Assembly: GCA_009760855.2 (NCBI GenBank)
Contig: WPIO01000072.1
Coordinates: 1,040,501 to 1,104,500, forward strand
Reading direction: 5' to 3'
Origin: Cristatella mucedo
Taxonomy: Eukaryota > Bryozoa > Phylactolaemata > Cristatellidae
Length of the DNA: 64,000 bases
Shown: positions 51,591-62,599 of the stretch, in pieces
How positions within the stretch are numbered: the first letter of the stretch is position 1
Layout of the letters: the number at the start of each line of letters is the position of its first letter
The notes under the pieces: model-generated
Database searches by the model: none
What the model was told of the DNA's origin: nothing
The model's input: the letters and a program-made list of their open reading frames with translations, nothing else
Program-made: the position numbers and the translations under genes

Positions 51591-51614
51591 TTCTACTACA
51601 CCTTTATATAAATA

Positions 51615-51770
51615 TATAATTCATTTGCATAGCACCCTAAGAGAGCTAAATCTTTATTCAGACGCTTCACATGTGCCACGGGGCTCGATACCACGACCTC
51701 GGCAAGACCTTAATCGGGTTGAGCACCTAAACCACTGGGCCAAACCAGCTCGGCAACCTGCCCTCTCGGT
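51615..51770 (-). repeat. SINE with LINE-like tail, type 2, minus strand
   Basis: ATTCATTTGCATAGCACC, TCAGACGCTTCACATGTGCC and GGGCTCGATACCACGACCTC are the reverse complement of tail, linker and B box. Confidence 0.65.
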
Positions 51771-51779
51771 AGACTAATC

Positions 51780-52345
51780 AAGCCACCAGCACCAGTCAGC
51801 CGCCTCCTAGACCACTTCTCCAGCTGATGGCGTCTGTATTAACCGGTTCAAGTTCTTGAATGATAAAAGAAGTAGTGATAGTTAATGGGAAGAGCAGCGA
51901 ACTGAGCGTTGTGGATGCCGTAGGGAAGTGTTGTCAGTCTGAGGATGCACGCAGAGCCTCCAAGGCCTAATGCGATGAGATAGGTCACTTCAGCCCACCA
52001 AGAGGTATGGAAAATTGCTGAAACCGGCAGGTAGAAATAGTTAAAAGCAAGTTATGGCAAGGCTCTCGACAGAATGCTTTACGTGCGAGCCAAATCGAAA
52101 CAATTTTCTTCTCAGGTACCAAATTAACCTAGAAAGAGCAGGCTAGAACTTTGAGAACGAGAGCAGCTTTTAGCGAGAATCCTGCTAAGCTAACACCTAT
52201 GCTAAGCGACAGAAACTGTACGGCGACTCGTAAAACCAAAGAGGAGACTATGGGTTTCATGACGTCCTGCAAAATAAATAGTAGATGCAGGTAGCACTTC
52301 AAAACTCATTCAAAGGCTGATGATAACGCTACTTTTTTATAAATA
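51780..52345. other. No gene recognised
   Basis: No coding or RNA signal seen. Confidence 0.5.
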
Positions 52346-52349
52346 CTGG

Positions 52350-52505
52350 GCTATGGTAGCCCAGAAGGTAAGGCATTTGCTCTTCACGACTGAGGTCGTG
52401 GGATTGAATCCCACAGTTTTGTGATTCTATACTGCTAACAGCAAGGTGTGACGACAGTCTTTAAGGCTCTTCTGCTGCTATGCAAATGAGACGGTTAAAT
52501 TAACT
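52350..52505 (+). repeat. tRNA-derived SINE, type 1
   Basis: TAGCCCAGAAGGTAAGGC (A-box region), GGGATTGAATCCCACAG (B box), then GACAGTCTTTAAGGCTCTTC and TGCTGCTATGCAAATGA. Confidence 0.7.
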
Positions 52506-52748
52506 AAGATTGATGTTCGGTAAGGTTAGAAGGCATGGGATTGCCGAGCGAAGACATTTTTGTACCTACGAAACAGCTAACAAAATACTGGTCAATCACA
52601 CTGCTTGAATGTTTTCAAGAAGTTTCCAACAACTGCTGCAAATGTGTTATCCAGGCCTTGAAATTTGAGTGCAGTAGCCCATGCATATATCGTCTTAAAA
52701 ATACAGCTTACTCGATCATATCCTAGCTAGCTTATACGTTTACCAATT

Positions 52749-52751
<3 letters not shown>

Positions 52752-52818
<67 letters not shown>
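52752..52818. repeat. (TC)n followed by (TA)n microsatellite
   Basis: Compound dinucleotide tract. Confidence 0.97.
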
Positions 52819-52821
<3 letters not shown>

Positions 52822-52932
52822 GATCTCTAAATCTTATTTTTCTATTTCCATATGTTCACAGTCTTTCTCGATCCACTTTCTTTTTCTTTTTCTGCAATTG
52901 CACTCTCTAGTCACTCAATCTCTCTGCATTCT

Positions 52933-52994
<62 letters not shown>

Positions 52995-53370
52995 GAGAAC
53001 TCTCACAACTCCATCTCTCATTTTACGTGCATTCGTTATTCACTCAGTTTATTCTACATATGTCAACATTTCTCACTCTTAATCGTCGCTTGACCTTCAT
53101 TGGCGCATTCTCACTCTCAACCACTCTCTCTTTCTCAGACCACCACTTTATTTAATATCTCTCTGTATTGACTCTGCAAGTACACTTTTTGTTAACAAAG
53201 TAATATATATTTATCTCTATACACACACTCTCTATCTATCTATTTATCTATCTATCTACATTCAATCCCTCTGTTCACCGTCTATTTCTCTATTCATCCT
53301 TTGCCGTTATTTCTTCATCCCTCGCTATTTCTTCATTCCTAGCTGTTTCTTCATTTCTCGCTACCTCTCT

Positions 53371-53420
<50 letters not shown>

Positions 53421-53525
53421 ATATTTATTCAGAATCTCGCCGTCTCTCTTCATCTTTCCGTCTCTACTACTCTTTCTATTTTTCTATTTGCACTCTTAAT
53501 TCTCACAATCTCTTCAATAAAATAA
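52819..53525. repeat. Pyrimidine-rich tract with (TC)n and (TCTA)n arrays
   Basis: Strong T/C strand bias over about 700 bases, with pure (TC)n at 52,937-52,990 and 53,362-53,416 and TCTA repeats at 53,228-53,260. Open frames here are low-complexity Leu-Ser artefacts. Confidence 0.9.
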
Positions 53526-53529
53526 ATTA

Positions 53530-54485
53530 AATAATAATAATAATGCACTTGATAAAGCGCCCTCAGAGAACTCAATCTCTTCCTAGGCGCTTTACATTTC
53601 CTACAAAGGGAAACGCGATTGAATCATGAGTAATATCATGCTTGATAAACAACATGAATAACATGGTTAAGAGTGACATGCACAGGGTCAGCATGCAAAT
53701 GTGGCTAGTGGCAGCGTGCACAGTGTCAGCACGCATAAGCACATGAAGGACGAATCACAAGGACCCACTAAATGCGGTCCTAAATAGGTGTTTTTAAGTT
53801 CTTTTTAAATGTGGTCAAGTCAGGGGATGTTCTGACGCAAGTCGGGAGTGAGTTCCAGGCTTTGGGAAACGTACAAACTAAATGCACGGTCTCCAAAGGA
53901 TTTTAGGTTTGTACGAGGTATTGGTAAACTTGGATTCCGAAAAGCGGGTTGTACGATGCTTGGTCTGGTGGGAGAGTAGTTCTGAGAGATAGGCTGGAGC
54001 CAAAGAATGAAGTGACTTAAAAGTCAGCGATAAAACCTTGAAGTCGATCCACTGCTTGACTGGTAGCCAGTGCAGCTCGGCGAAAAGTGGTGTGATGTGG
54101 CAACTGCAACGCTCATGACAGACAAGCCTAGCTGCTGAGTTTTGCACTAGCTGCAATCGCCTGATCGCACATGCCGGTAGGCCAGTAAGCAGTGAGTTGC
54201 AGAAGTCGAGACAGGATGTCACGAATGCATGGACCAACTTAGACGTGGTATCCATATCTAAACAAGCCCGAGTTTTTAGCAATGTTATGTAGCTGAAAGT
54301 AGGCAGATTTGACTGTCGAGCTGACGTGGTCGTCTAACGAGAGGCCACTTTGGAAATGACACCTAGATTTCGAGCTGATTCAACAGGAGATATGCTGGCT
54401 GAGCCAATTTTGAGCGTCAGCCTTTCCAATTTCTGAATCAAACTGGGTTTGCCCATAACTAGTAAGTTAGTTTTATCACCGTTTA
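53530..54485 (-). mobile_element. CR1/L2-like retrotransposon 3' fragment
   Basis: (AAT)n, hairpin ATAAAGCGCC ... GGCGCTTTAC at 53,555-53,600, the same 3' untranslated region as the copy at 2.6 kb, then RT C-terminal frame 53,878-54,282 (LDMDTTSKLVHAFVTSCLDF, LHWLPVKQWIDFKVL). Homology runs to the KTNLLVMGK region at about 54,480, with frameshifts. A type 1 SINE follows directly. Confidence 0.9.
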
Positions 54486-54630
54486 CTTTTAGCAACGTGG
54501 TTGCTTATCACGGGTTCAAATCTTGCGATGGGCAATCCTTTTTTGCTGCTGAGAGCGGTGGTGAAAGCCGTAAAGGCTCTTCTGTAGCTATACAAAAGAG
54601 GATATTAAATCAGCTAGTATTTATTTATTT
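54485..54630 (+). repeat. tRNA-derived SINE, type 1, head truncated
   Basis: CACGGGTTCAAATCTTGCGA (B box), GCGGTGGTGAAAGCCGTAAA, GGCTCTTCTGTAGCTATAC. Confidence 0.6.
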
Positions 54631-54970
54631 ATTATTTATGCAGGACACGATTACTACATATAATTAAGCCATTGGTGCATAAATTATTGTGTAATTGACT
54701 CAATACTGGCCTGAACAATAGGCAGACAAAAAACTAATTACAATCATCGAGATACGGAGGACTTCAGAGTATGGAGACGAACCAGCGCCCACATGTTTAC
54801 AAAGCTTGAGTGATCGGTTGCAACACTACAGGTTTGGCAACGTTAGGTGTCCCATTAAAGAATTGAAGGATAGCACTAGCAAATTTGCGATTCCCATTGG
54901 CAACAGACTTTTAGCAGTTTCGTTGCAATGCTGCTTGGAGAGCACAATGCCCAAGCTAGTCATCTGATTT

Positions 54971-55124
54971 TCATTTGCAGGTCAATGGAGACAGAGGTGA
55001 GCGGCCGAGTATCATGTCTGCTGCTTTCTCAGCTATCATAACCGTAGGAGCATTAGTATTTCCAGACGGCAAGTCAGGCATCACGGATGCGTCAACAACT
55101 CGCAGATTGTGGATACCCTTGACC
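54971..55124 (-). CDS. GMC last exon
   Basis: 154 bases from acceptor [27 protein letters not shown] then [20 protein letters not shown] is the GMC C-terminal signature with the second catalytic-site residue (Asn of GNTNAP). Phase fits the preceding exon. Confidence 0.93.
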
Positions 55125-58100
55125 CTGCAAGTGATAATACACATGTGATTTGAAGCTATTAGGCTGAAATAAAAGCTAGCCTCTAGCAAAATCATAAAAA
55201 TTTGCACAAACATTATGAAAGGCATGGTGGCGCAGCTGGTGCCAGCAAATACGAGTCATACAACAATGTGGGCAGCTAAACAGTTGGCAAAGCATAAGTT
55301 GATCTGGTTTCCTTCAGATAGCCTCCATTAGCAATTCATGGTTGTAAGCAGTCATCTAACACTCTCAGCATCTTGCTTTCAGCTAACGAGGCAACTAAAC
55401 GAGACCAATAGGAAGCTGCTGATAAAAAAAAAATATTTGCACAGTCGGCGCAACGACTGAACAGCAACATGCCAAGACTACCTCTATTCAAGAATGAAGG
55501 AAGTCACGTGCAGTCATGCACGTATATATGAGCCGCAAGGATGATTAGGTATAGACAAGTCAGAATTAAACATAAACGTTGTAGAATGTAGCAGGCATTT
55601 TTGAACCACACAAGCCACCCGATCATCTAAGAGGCATCTATGGAACGTGGTGCTAATATTCAGCTTCACAATCAGTGAACCGCATCGTAGAACAGCTATG
55701 CTTGCTCGCACGACACAACGGCAATGTACTAGAGGTAAGAGCACCCAACTCGTTACTTAGGATACTGTAACATTTATTCTTTTCGCCGACCTGACCGGTT
55801 TCCCGGCATTAAGGTTAAGGAAAGCTTCCCAGAGGCTATGAAAAACATGGCAGAAGCAAACTCAAAAGCATAAAATGGCCATAAAGAATAAGTACAGAGA
55901 TCAACAAAAGAAGCTATGGCAACAGTTGCTGCCCCTCATGCAAGGCCTTTACTTGGCTTACACTAGCTGTATATAATCCAGCCTTTCTTTCAATGCCGCA
56001 TTTCAAGGGACGTAAAAATCTTTGTCACCCAGTGTAACAACAGTGTTTTGCATAAAAACTAAACAGCTCTGCTCATATAACATTATTTAGTCCGAATATT
56101 ATTTAATGGCAGAAATGTCAATACTTACGCATGATCCTGTCTGGTTCAAGACTAGCTCAAAGTGCAAGGTGGAAGTGCTTTTGCATAAAGTAAACCTCTG
56201 CATATTCTGTACATGAACACAAGTGCGATTGCAGGTATCTAACAGTTTTCAACTACACTTTCAATTATATACTTTTAAGTTCAATCATTTGATGTAAGAG
56301 ATAGACAGGCAGACAGAATGCCTATCACTGTTTGCCACTGCTACCCATCAACACTCCTAGACGTGTAATGCTTATCAGCTGCACAGTTGTCATGTCTTCA
56401 TATAGAGATGCCAACCTTTATGATCTTCAATGACGACAAAGATTAGTGTATGACACTACTCATTATTATTCAACGTTTTGCTTGCTTTCAGAGGCCACAC
56501 CCTTGAACAGTTCCTTACTCCAGCGAGTCATGCTGATCGCGCTGCAAGGTATTTGAATGCAAAAGAGATGGAAAAAACAGAACCAGCACACCTCCACCTG
56601 CAGTATAATGTTCCATCGCATATATGCAAATATACAGAAAAGGATTATGCACAAAATCGGCTGAGCTTCTTGCAACTTAGTTATTCAAACTTACCTCAGC
56701 TGTGGGTCAACAACGGTACTCGGATCGTCAGGTGCACCCATTTTACATGTGCCAATCGGGTGATGTGCGGTCATAGCCTCGTGTATGAACTTGCACTGCC
56801 AGTATTCCATGGACAGATGTATGTGAGATTCGCAGGCTGGGTTAACAAACCCCTCTTCTTCAACCAACTTGAGCCCCAGCTGCTGCAGAGTCTTTGTCTT
56901 ATATAGTTTTTGTAAAAACTTTGCAGCTGTAACGGTCGAAGACTCGCGAAATATACTAGTTGCATCGCAGCCGTGCCAAGAAAGCAACTCGCTATGACCT
57001 TGGTCAGGGGCACTTATACATTTGTTCAAGTCGGCGGCCCGGTGACAGTATGTTTCTGGGTGACCCATGCCTGCAGGTTGCAAACTTGTTCAAAGTGTAA
57101 AATAGGTACCCAAATATAATATACCTACCACCCAACTTCTTATCATGGTATCAAAGAGAGCAAAAAATTGTGCCACAAGCAGGATTCGAGCCACTCAGAG
57201 GAATCAGCTCTAGCCAAGAGAGGGGTTGTGCTGCCAACTGCTGCATGTAGTAGCTAGCTAGCCATGTACAACAGGGCTACTACAGCCTCTCAGTACACAG
57301 AAATATTTGTTTCTTTTGTGGCAATGTGCTCTGCATACCGGATTTCAGGGGGAAACAGAGCTCGAGAATTCAAGTAAGATAATTTTAACCAGTTGGGTTT
57401 GACAAGCAAACCACGTGACAAACTGAAAGTTACAGAGATCTGAGTAAAAATAATTATTTTAACAAATATATCGTTTGCATGAACTAAATCTCTATCGCAG
57501 TACTTTACAACTCATTACAGGAGAACCAACGATAAAGATTTAATTATACACACAGTATAATGCTTTTGAAAACATGCAAATATAAACATGGACCCCTGGT
57601 TAGTAACATCCACCGAATGATGCACAGGTAAGCATGCACAGCCCATAGGAACAAAACAAGACAAGTTCACCTGCATGGAAAGGAAAAAGTTGAGCAGAAG
57701 AGATCCGTAGTTAGTAGAGCTGTGACTTTAATGATGTAGAGTTGCCCTAGGTAACGACCACAGCCAAAAGCTAGTGCCAGACTTGCTATGTATACCCACT
57801 GTGTGACCAATCAGCAAAAGATTTCGATTTAGTGCAAAGACTAGCCGGACGACTAGAAGCCAAGGAGACGAGACGATGGTGTGACAGCATACTGGATGAG
57901 CAAGGAGATCAAATAGGTAGGTTGGTTAGAGGTTTGGCAGGAGTAGCACAGCACGGGTGGCAAAGGCAGGAGATCACCAAATCGTGGAAGGCAGGAGGAA
58001 TGACTCTTTCCTCCTGAAAATACTAATGAATGGCTAACTTTGATAAATATCACGACTAAAGCTATAAGGACCAGTCTATATTCTCAGATACACATTACAA

Positions 58101-61100
58101 AGCTCAAACAAGCACGAAATCTAAACCCTGAGCTAATGAACAAAATAAGCTAGTGCTGGTGGCCATTCCTAAGAGACACGCGTAGCTCAGCTTTAAGAGA
58201 TTGCCTTTTGCGAGCGTTTCGACGTCGTCAGTATGCTCCAAGTAGTGCGGGTCAATGAGGGGCGGATCAAACGGATTCCCACTGGCCAGTCTGATGTCAC
58301 CGATTGACTTAGGATGAAGTAGTATGGGTAAAACAGTAAACCCATGTCGCAATTCATACTCTTCTAGCATAACCTAAAAAAAGACAGCTTGGTAAAAAAA
58401 ATGTCTTAGCTTATAGGCACATACATAGCTTTAAGCAGAGCCACAGATTCAAGGAGATTGCAAAGGTTTGGTGACCAAAGCAGTTGCAGCTGTAAAACTG
58501 CAGTTTTAACGACAGCACCAAAACCTTTTGACTAACGTGGGCCGGCAGCAATAGAACGTCAGTGGCTGCTGGATCCTACACCGTAAAGGATCTCAACGAT
58601 GTCAAACTTACTTCGGCCCTATTGTATGACACCTGCTTCATGTTCCGGGGAGTTAGTGCTGGATATACGATAAACTGTATGTCTGGAGCCTCGGCACCAA
58701 TAAACGACTCGTTACTGCTCAGACTGATGAAGGCAGATACAACCAGCGATGTCTGAGTGAGAGGACCTGCAGCATGAACGTAGTCATGAATTACCACGGA
58801 CAGTGAACTTCTAGCACGACCACAACTATTGAGAGCAAGGTCAAGCTGCTAGAACTCCAGCATGCAGATTTGGTTGCTTTAAAGCATGTATGCCATGGCA
58901 TATTTGTATGCAGCATGCCGGCAAATAGACGAATCGAGCGATCTCTTTAAAACAGCTTGGTTTACTTGCTGCAATGTAATAACTAATTTTAAAAGAATCA
59001 GCACATGGTTTATAGCTGTCTGTGAATTTCATCTAAGCAGTTGTGAGAGTGTGCAGACTTGAGCATGCCTGCACGTGTGCTGCTCCTTGCTAAGATGTCA
59101 ACCAAGTCAGTACCCTACCGTTCGAAGCTGCGGTGTTTTTAGAATGAAGAGAGCTCGAAGCAGTACTGCACTTCATGGCTTAATTCGTTGTATTTAAGGA
59201 CTTACGTAAACGCTGAAATAACTGCCTTAATTCTTTGGAAAACAAGCACAGCCCTTAATATGGATTTTAGTATGCACTGGGGAGCAGCTGCTCTCATGAA
59301 ATTTAGCAACAGGAAGCATATGATCTTTGATATTAAAAGTGCAAAATAGTGATAATCTAATAGTTTCAACAATAATGCAAGCATCTTATATAGATTCTAT
59401 GCTTAATCAGCCAGTATGACGGAAAGCTAATGTCAATTAGCATATGTTCTTCACCAGAACTACCACTGACTTTGAGTAGTCATGACTGCATCAGCTTTAG
59501 AAGAAATAAAGTAAATCGGTATATCAATAACATAATAATAGTAAGAGCAGCCCCGTGTTACCACACTACATCAGAACTGCATGCTGGGCTACAACAAATA
59601 CTCGCGATTTCTGAGTCTTACCTCAGCATGCTATAAGATTAAGCTTCTACCAGCCTGCATATTGTTAGCCGTAAAAATGTTCTGGCAATGACAACTGTAA
59701 TTCATAAGTGCCACGTCCTCCGACACTAAATAGCATGTCTTGAACTGGTATCCATGGGTCCAAGATGTACATCATAAGTGCCAATACAGACGGTACAACT
59801 TCAAATGATCACCAACGTCAATTTAGACAAGGCATCATGCTTTTGCACTTATTTAATTAAGAGCACCTACTTTGCCAAGCACCTACCATTATATTCTTCA
59901 TTGACTAAGATGATATATGGCGAATATTACACACGATAATACTAAGATTAATAAAGTCGAGTGCATCATTTTGGTAGCGCTATGCTAACTTAATCCGACA
60001 ATATTCACACACATGTGCTTGGACGCTCACACAACAAGTCGATGAAGTTCCTTCAATAACAAAAGATACTCAAAAGCAACATGCCACCGCTTGGAAACTA
60101 CATAAGCTATTGAGAAAGCCAGCTGGAATGGCAAGCAAAGTAAGGGCATACTCGACCATTAACCAGACAGCAGTAGGCGATTGACAGCAGCTACGTAAGG
60201 ACGAGTGAGCAGCTATGCTAATCTGCCAGTGCTAAATTAAAAGCCGATCCTAATGACCTAGAGGCAGCACAAAGTAACACATTTTTATATTTGCTTTTGG
60301 AAATGATTTATTTTACAATTCCTCATGCCTTACAACAATAAAATCTATTTATTTGAAAAGTGTGTATCAGCTAATTCCAAAGACTCATTTGTATAGCGAC
60401 AGAAGCATGTTAATGGCTATCACTTTTGATGGCAGTGGGCAATAAGGAATCGTTTTCTATAGGAATAAAACCGACGACCGGAGTCGTGAAGTGGAAGCAC
60501 CTTACACACAGGCTAAGATCCGGGTCCCTCAAATATCGCTTGTTATCAGGACAACATTATTTTAAAACCGACCAACGTCTAATGAGAAAACCGGAAAATT
60601 CAAAATTTCTTTATAGAGCCTGGTCACAAAAAATACGTGACTAAAACATAATGCATAATTAAGTAAAGGTTATACCCATATGACCATATAAGATGTAGAA
60701 GTGGGTAGTTTCTAAATATGCAAGATCGGAGTAAACACGTAAGCTGGTAAGCTTTCTCCAGTTTCTTCACCCCTGCTTTGCCACGCTGTGACCAGTCATT
60801 GTCAGGGTATCGTAAAGCCAGCTCACTTCATTGATGCCTCACCTAGGAGCATCAAAGCCGCGATGCTCCATAATGAAAACAAATATTTGTCTCTTGCCCA
60901 TGCTCCCTTCGTACATTCGAACAGATTTACATGAGCATCAAGACCTTGCTGGATGCCTTTAATTATGCTGAGTCTGGCTTGGGGTCATTGAAGAATTAAA
61001 AAAATGGCATTCTTAAAGGGTCACCAAACAGATTTTATTAGCATTCACTGCTGTCTTTGCCTTTGAGACTGCAGTCACCATGACATGCCACTACTCCCTG

Positions 61101-61776
61101 GATGAGTTACGGTGGGCCGAATCTGTTGTGAGGAGGAACATCAAGCTATATCCATTTTGGTGGGACTCTCCCCAACCCCCTACAGTAGTTGATGCCCCCA
61201 TTGCTCTTCAACTGTTCGTGTAATATCAAGGTGAAAGGCGATATTCTCGTCAAAACTAAAATAAAGAGGATTCTAGAGAGCAATAAATTCTAAGAAGAAC
61301 ACTATAAAGGAGAAAGGACTTTGGAACAGCTTTGTTGCAATGGTTCGGGGCTTTCCGATCAATCGGAAGGCCAAAAATGACTTAGAGACGGGTGGTTGGA
61401 GAACTCGGATGAAGAACTATGGGCGCAATCGACCGAAGGATGTCTCTAAAGTGTTAACAGTAAGGAGACTGCATGCCAAAAGAACGGCACAAGCAGATTT
61501 TGTATTCAGCAGTTTAACATCAGATCAGAGTCGGGCCTTCACAAGTCAGAACCAAAAGTAGTAAAACTACTGCCTCAGCTGCCTGCTGTAGCAGCATCTT
61601 GGACTCACGTAGTAATGCTACTTACCACTATGAAGCACTTGATACCGAAACGTGTCAATCCACGATCCCACGTCGCCGCTTCTCAAAGTTACAGTGCTGT
61701 TGGTGAAGGCCTCCAACATGAGGTCTATATGATCACGAAGGTTCCTGCCAACCGGCAAATCTTTAACGAGAGGTAT
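54971..61776 (-). CDS. GMC oxidoreductase, C-terminal exons
   Basis: FAD-dependent glucose-methanol-choline oxidoreductase family (choline dehydrogenase / glucose dehydrogenase-like). Exons in transcript order: 61,626-61,776 ([13 protein letters not shown]); 58,612-58,766 (PDIQF region); about 58,180-58,373 (substrate-domain [19 protein letters not shown]); 56,695-56,926 (catalytic-His region [10 protein letters not shown]); 54,971-55,124 ([20 protein letters not shown]). The order matches the family exactly. Most borders have standard GT/AG sites; the donor of the third exon is unclear. The FAD-binding N terminus (GxGxxG) is not seen and must lie right of the window. A CR1/L2-like element lies upstream on the other strand. 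Substrate cannot be told from the sequence. Confidence 0.88.
55230..56690. other. GMC intron, nothing recognised
   Basis: No nested gene or clear repeat seen. Confidence 0.5.
56695..56926 (-). CDS. GMC exon with catalytic histidine
   Basis: [40 protein letters not shown] and VVDPQLR. The His before Pro-x-Gly-Thr-Cys is the proton-accepting residue of the family. Donor GAG|GTAAGT; acceptor TTACAG. Confidence 0.93.
58180..58373 (-). CDS. GMC exon, substrate-binding domain
   Basis: Acceptor TTTTTTTAG, then [40 protein letters not shown] and [11 protein letters not shown]. The 3' end is near 58,180-58,205; a GC donor (AAAAG|GCAATC) is possible. Confidence 0.85.
58612..58766 (-). CDS. GMC exon, middle part
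   Basis: Acceptor CTGCAG, donor [42 protein letters not shown]: the GPLT...AF(I)...PDIQ block of the family. Confidence 0.88.
58770..61620. other. Large GMC intron
   Basis: Apart from the SINE copy near 60.4 kb no feature is supported. Confidence 0.5.
60388..60545 (-). repeat. tRNA-derived SINE, type 1, minus strand
   Basis: CATTTGTATAGCGACAGAAG, TTAATGGCTATCAC and GGCAGTGGGCAATAAGG are the reverse complement of the family 3' body; lies in the GMC intron. Confidence 0.55.
61626..61776 (-). CDS. GMC exon, DLPVG block
   Basis: Acceptor CGTCACAG, donor [29 protein letters not shown] is the conserved (V)DLPVG.NLQDH block. The exon has no ATG so would be missed by start-to-stop scanning. Its end (VLHSG) joins the PLTQTS exon sensibly (GPLT). 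Confidence 0.9.
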
Positions 61777-61779
61777 CTG

Positions 61780-62595
61780 TGACGAAAAAAGGACATGTGA
61801 AAATGGTAGGGCAACATTTTTAAATGTAAGCCACTCTGAGAAAAAGCTTAGAATCCGATGTCATTGGAGTGACACCCAAACTGATCAATAAAATGTACGA
61901 AGAACGTGCAGCCTCTATCTAATAGTTAATGCATTATCATCCTTGAAACATCAACAAAATAATACAACCACTTGGAAATCCAAGACGCTAGACCTAGATA
62001 TCTACTGCTCAGTTTCTAAAAGGCAGATACTACCAAAAAGCAGCCAGCAATAAACTAGACTAGTTGGTAGCAGTCCCATATTAGTATAAGAAGAAATAAA
62101 GATGAACTTTAGGGTTGACTGAAAGAGTAAGTCGGGTTCACACATTTTCAAAGGTTCACTTCACCGGTGATGGTGATCTTAAAACACAATTTGAATTATC
62201 CACGACTGCCTGCACGTTGTCGTAATCCACTGCAAGCCCCTCTAATAAAGGAAAAATCGATCAAAAATCGGCAGTAGAAAGCTCGAACTTTTAGTGAATA
62301 ATTTGGCTCAGGGTCGTAATAATGTACCCTAAACCCTCGTTTACTGTTCGTGCTTCCTTGTACGTACAGGGTAACGTTGAACTTGCCGAGCGACGTAACT
62401 TACAAAGCATTGACATAGACAAGTTTTTGAAATCTATGTTTGTGGTGCAGGTCTTCTTGATCTGCATTCAGACTCGACCGGCAGCCTCAATACCCTCACT
62501 GATGCAGTGAAAATGACTCGAGAGTGCTCTTGACCAGCATGCTCCCGTTCATTCTATCCGTGTACAAAGTCGTGAAGATTCCTTTCGATTTACAA
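61780..62595. other. GMC intron/upstream, nothing recognised
   Basis: I could not find the preceding GMC exon (SPQLLMLSGIGP block) here. Confidence 0.4.
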
Positions 62596-62599
62596 AATA

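Noticed and set aside
52852-53155. Leu-Ser-rich frames
   Set aside because: Translations of (TC)n repeats.
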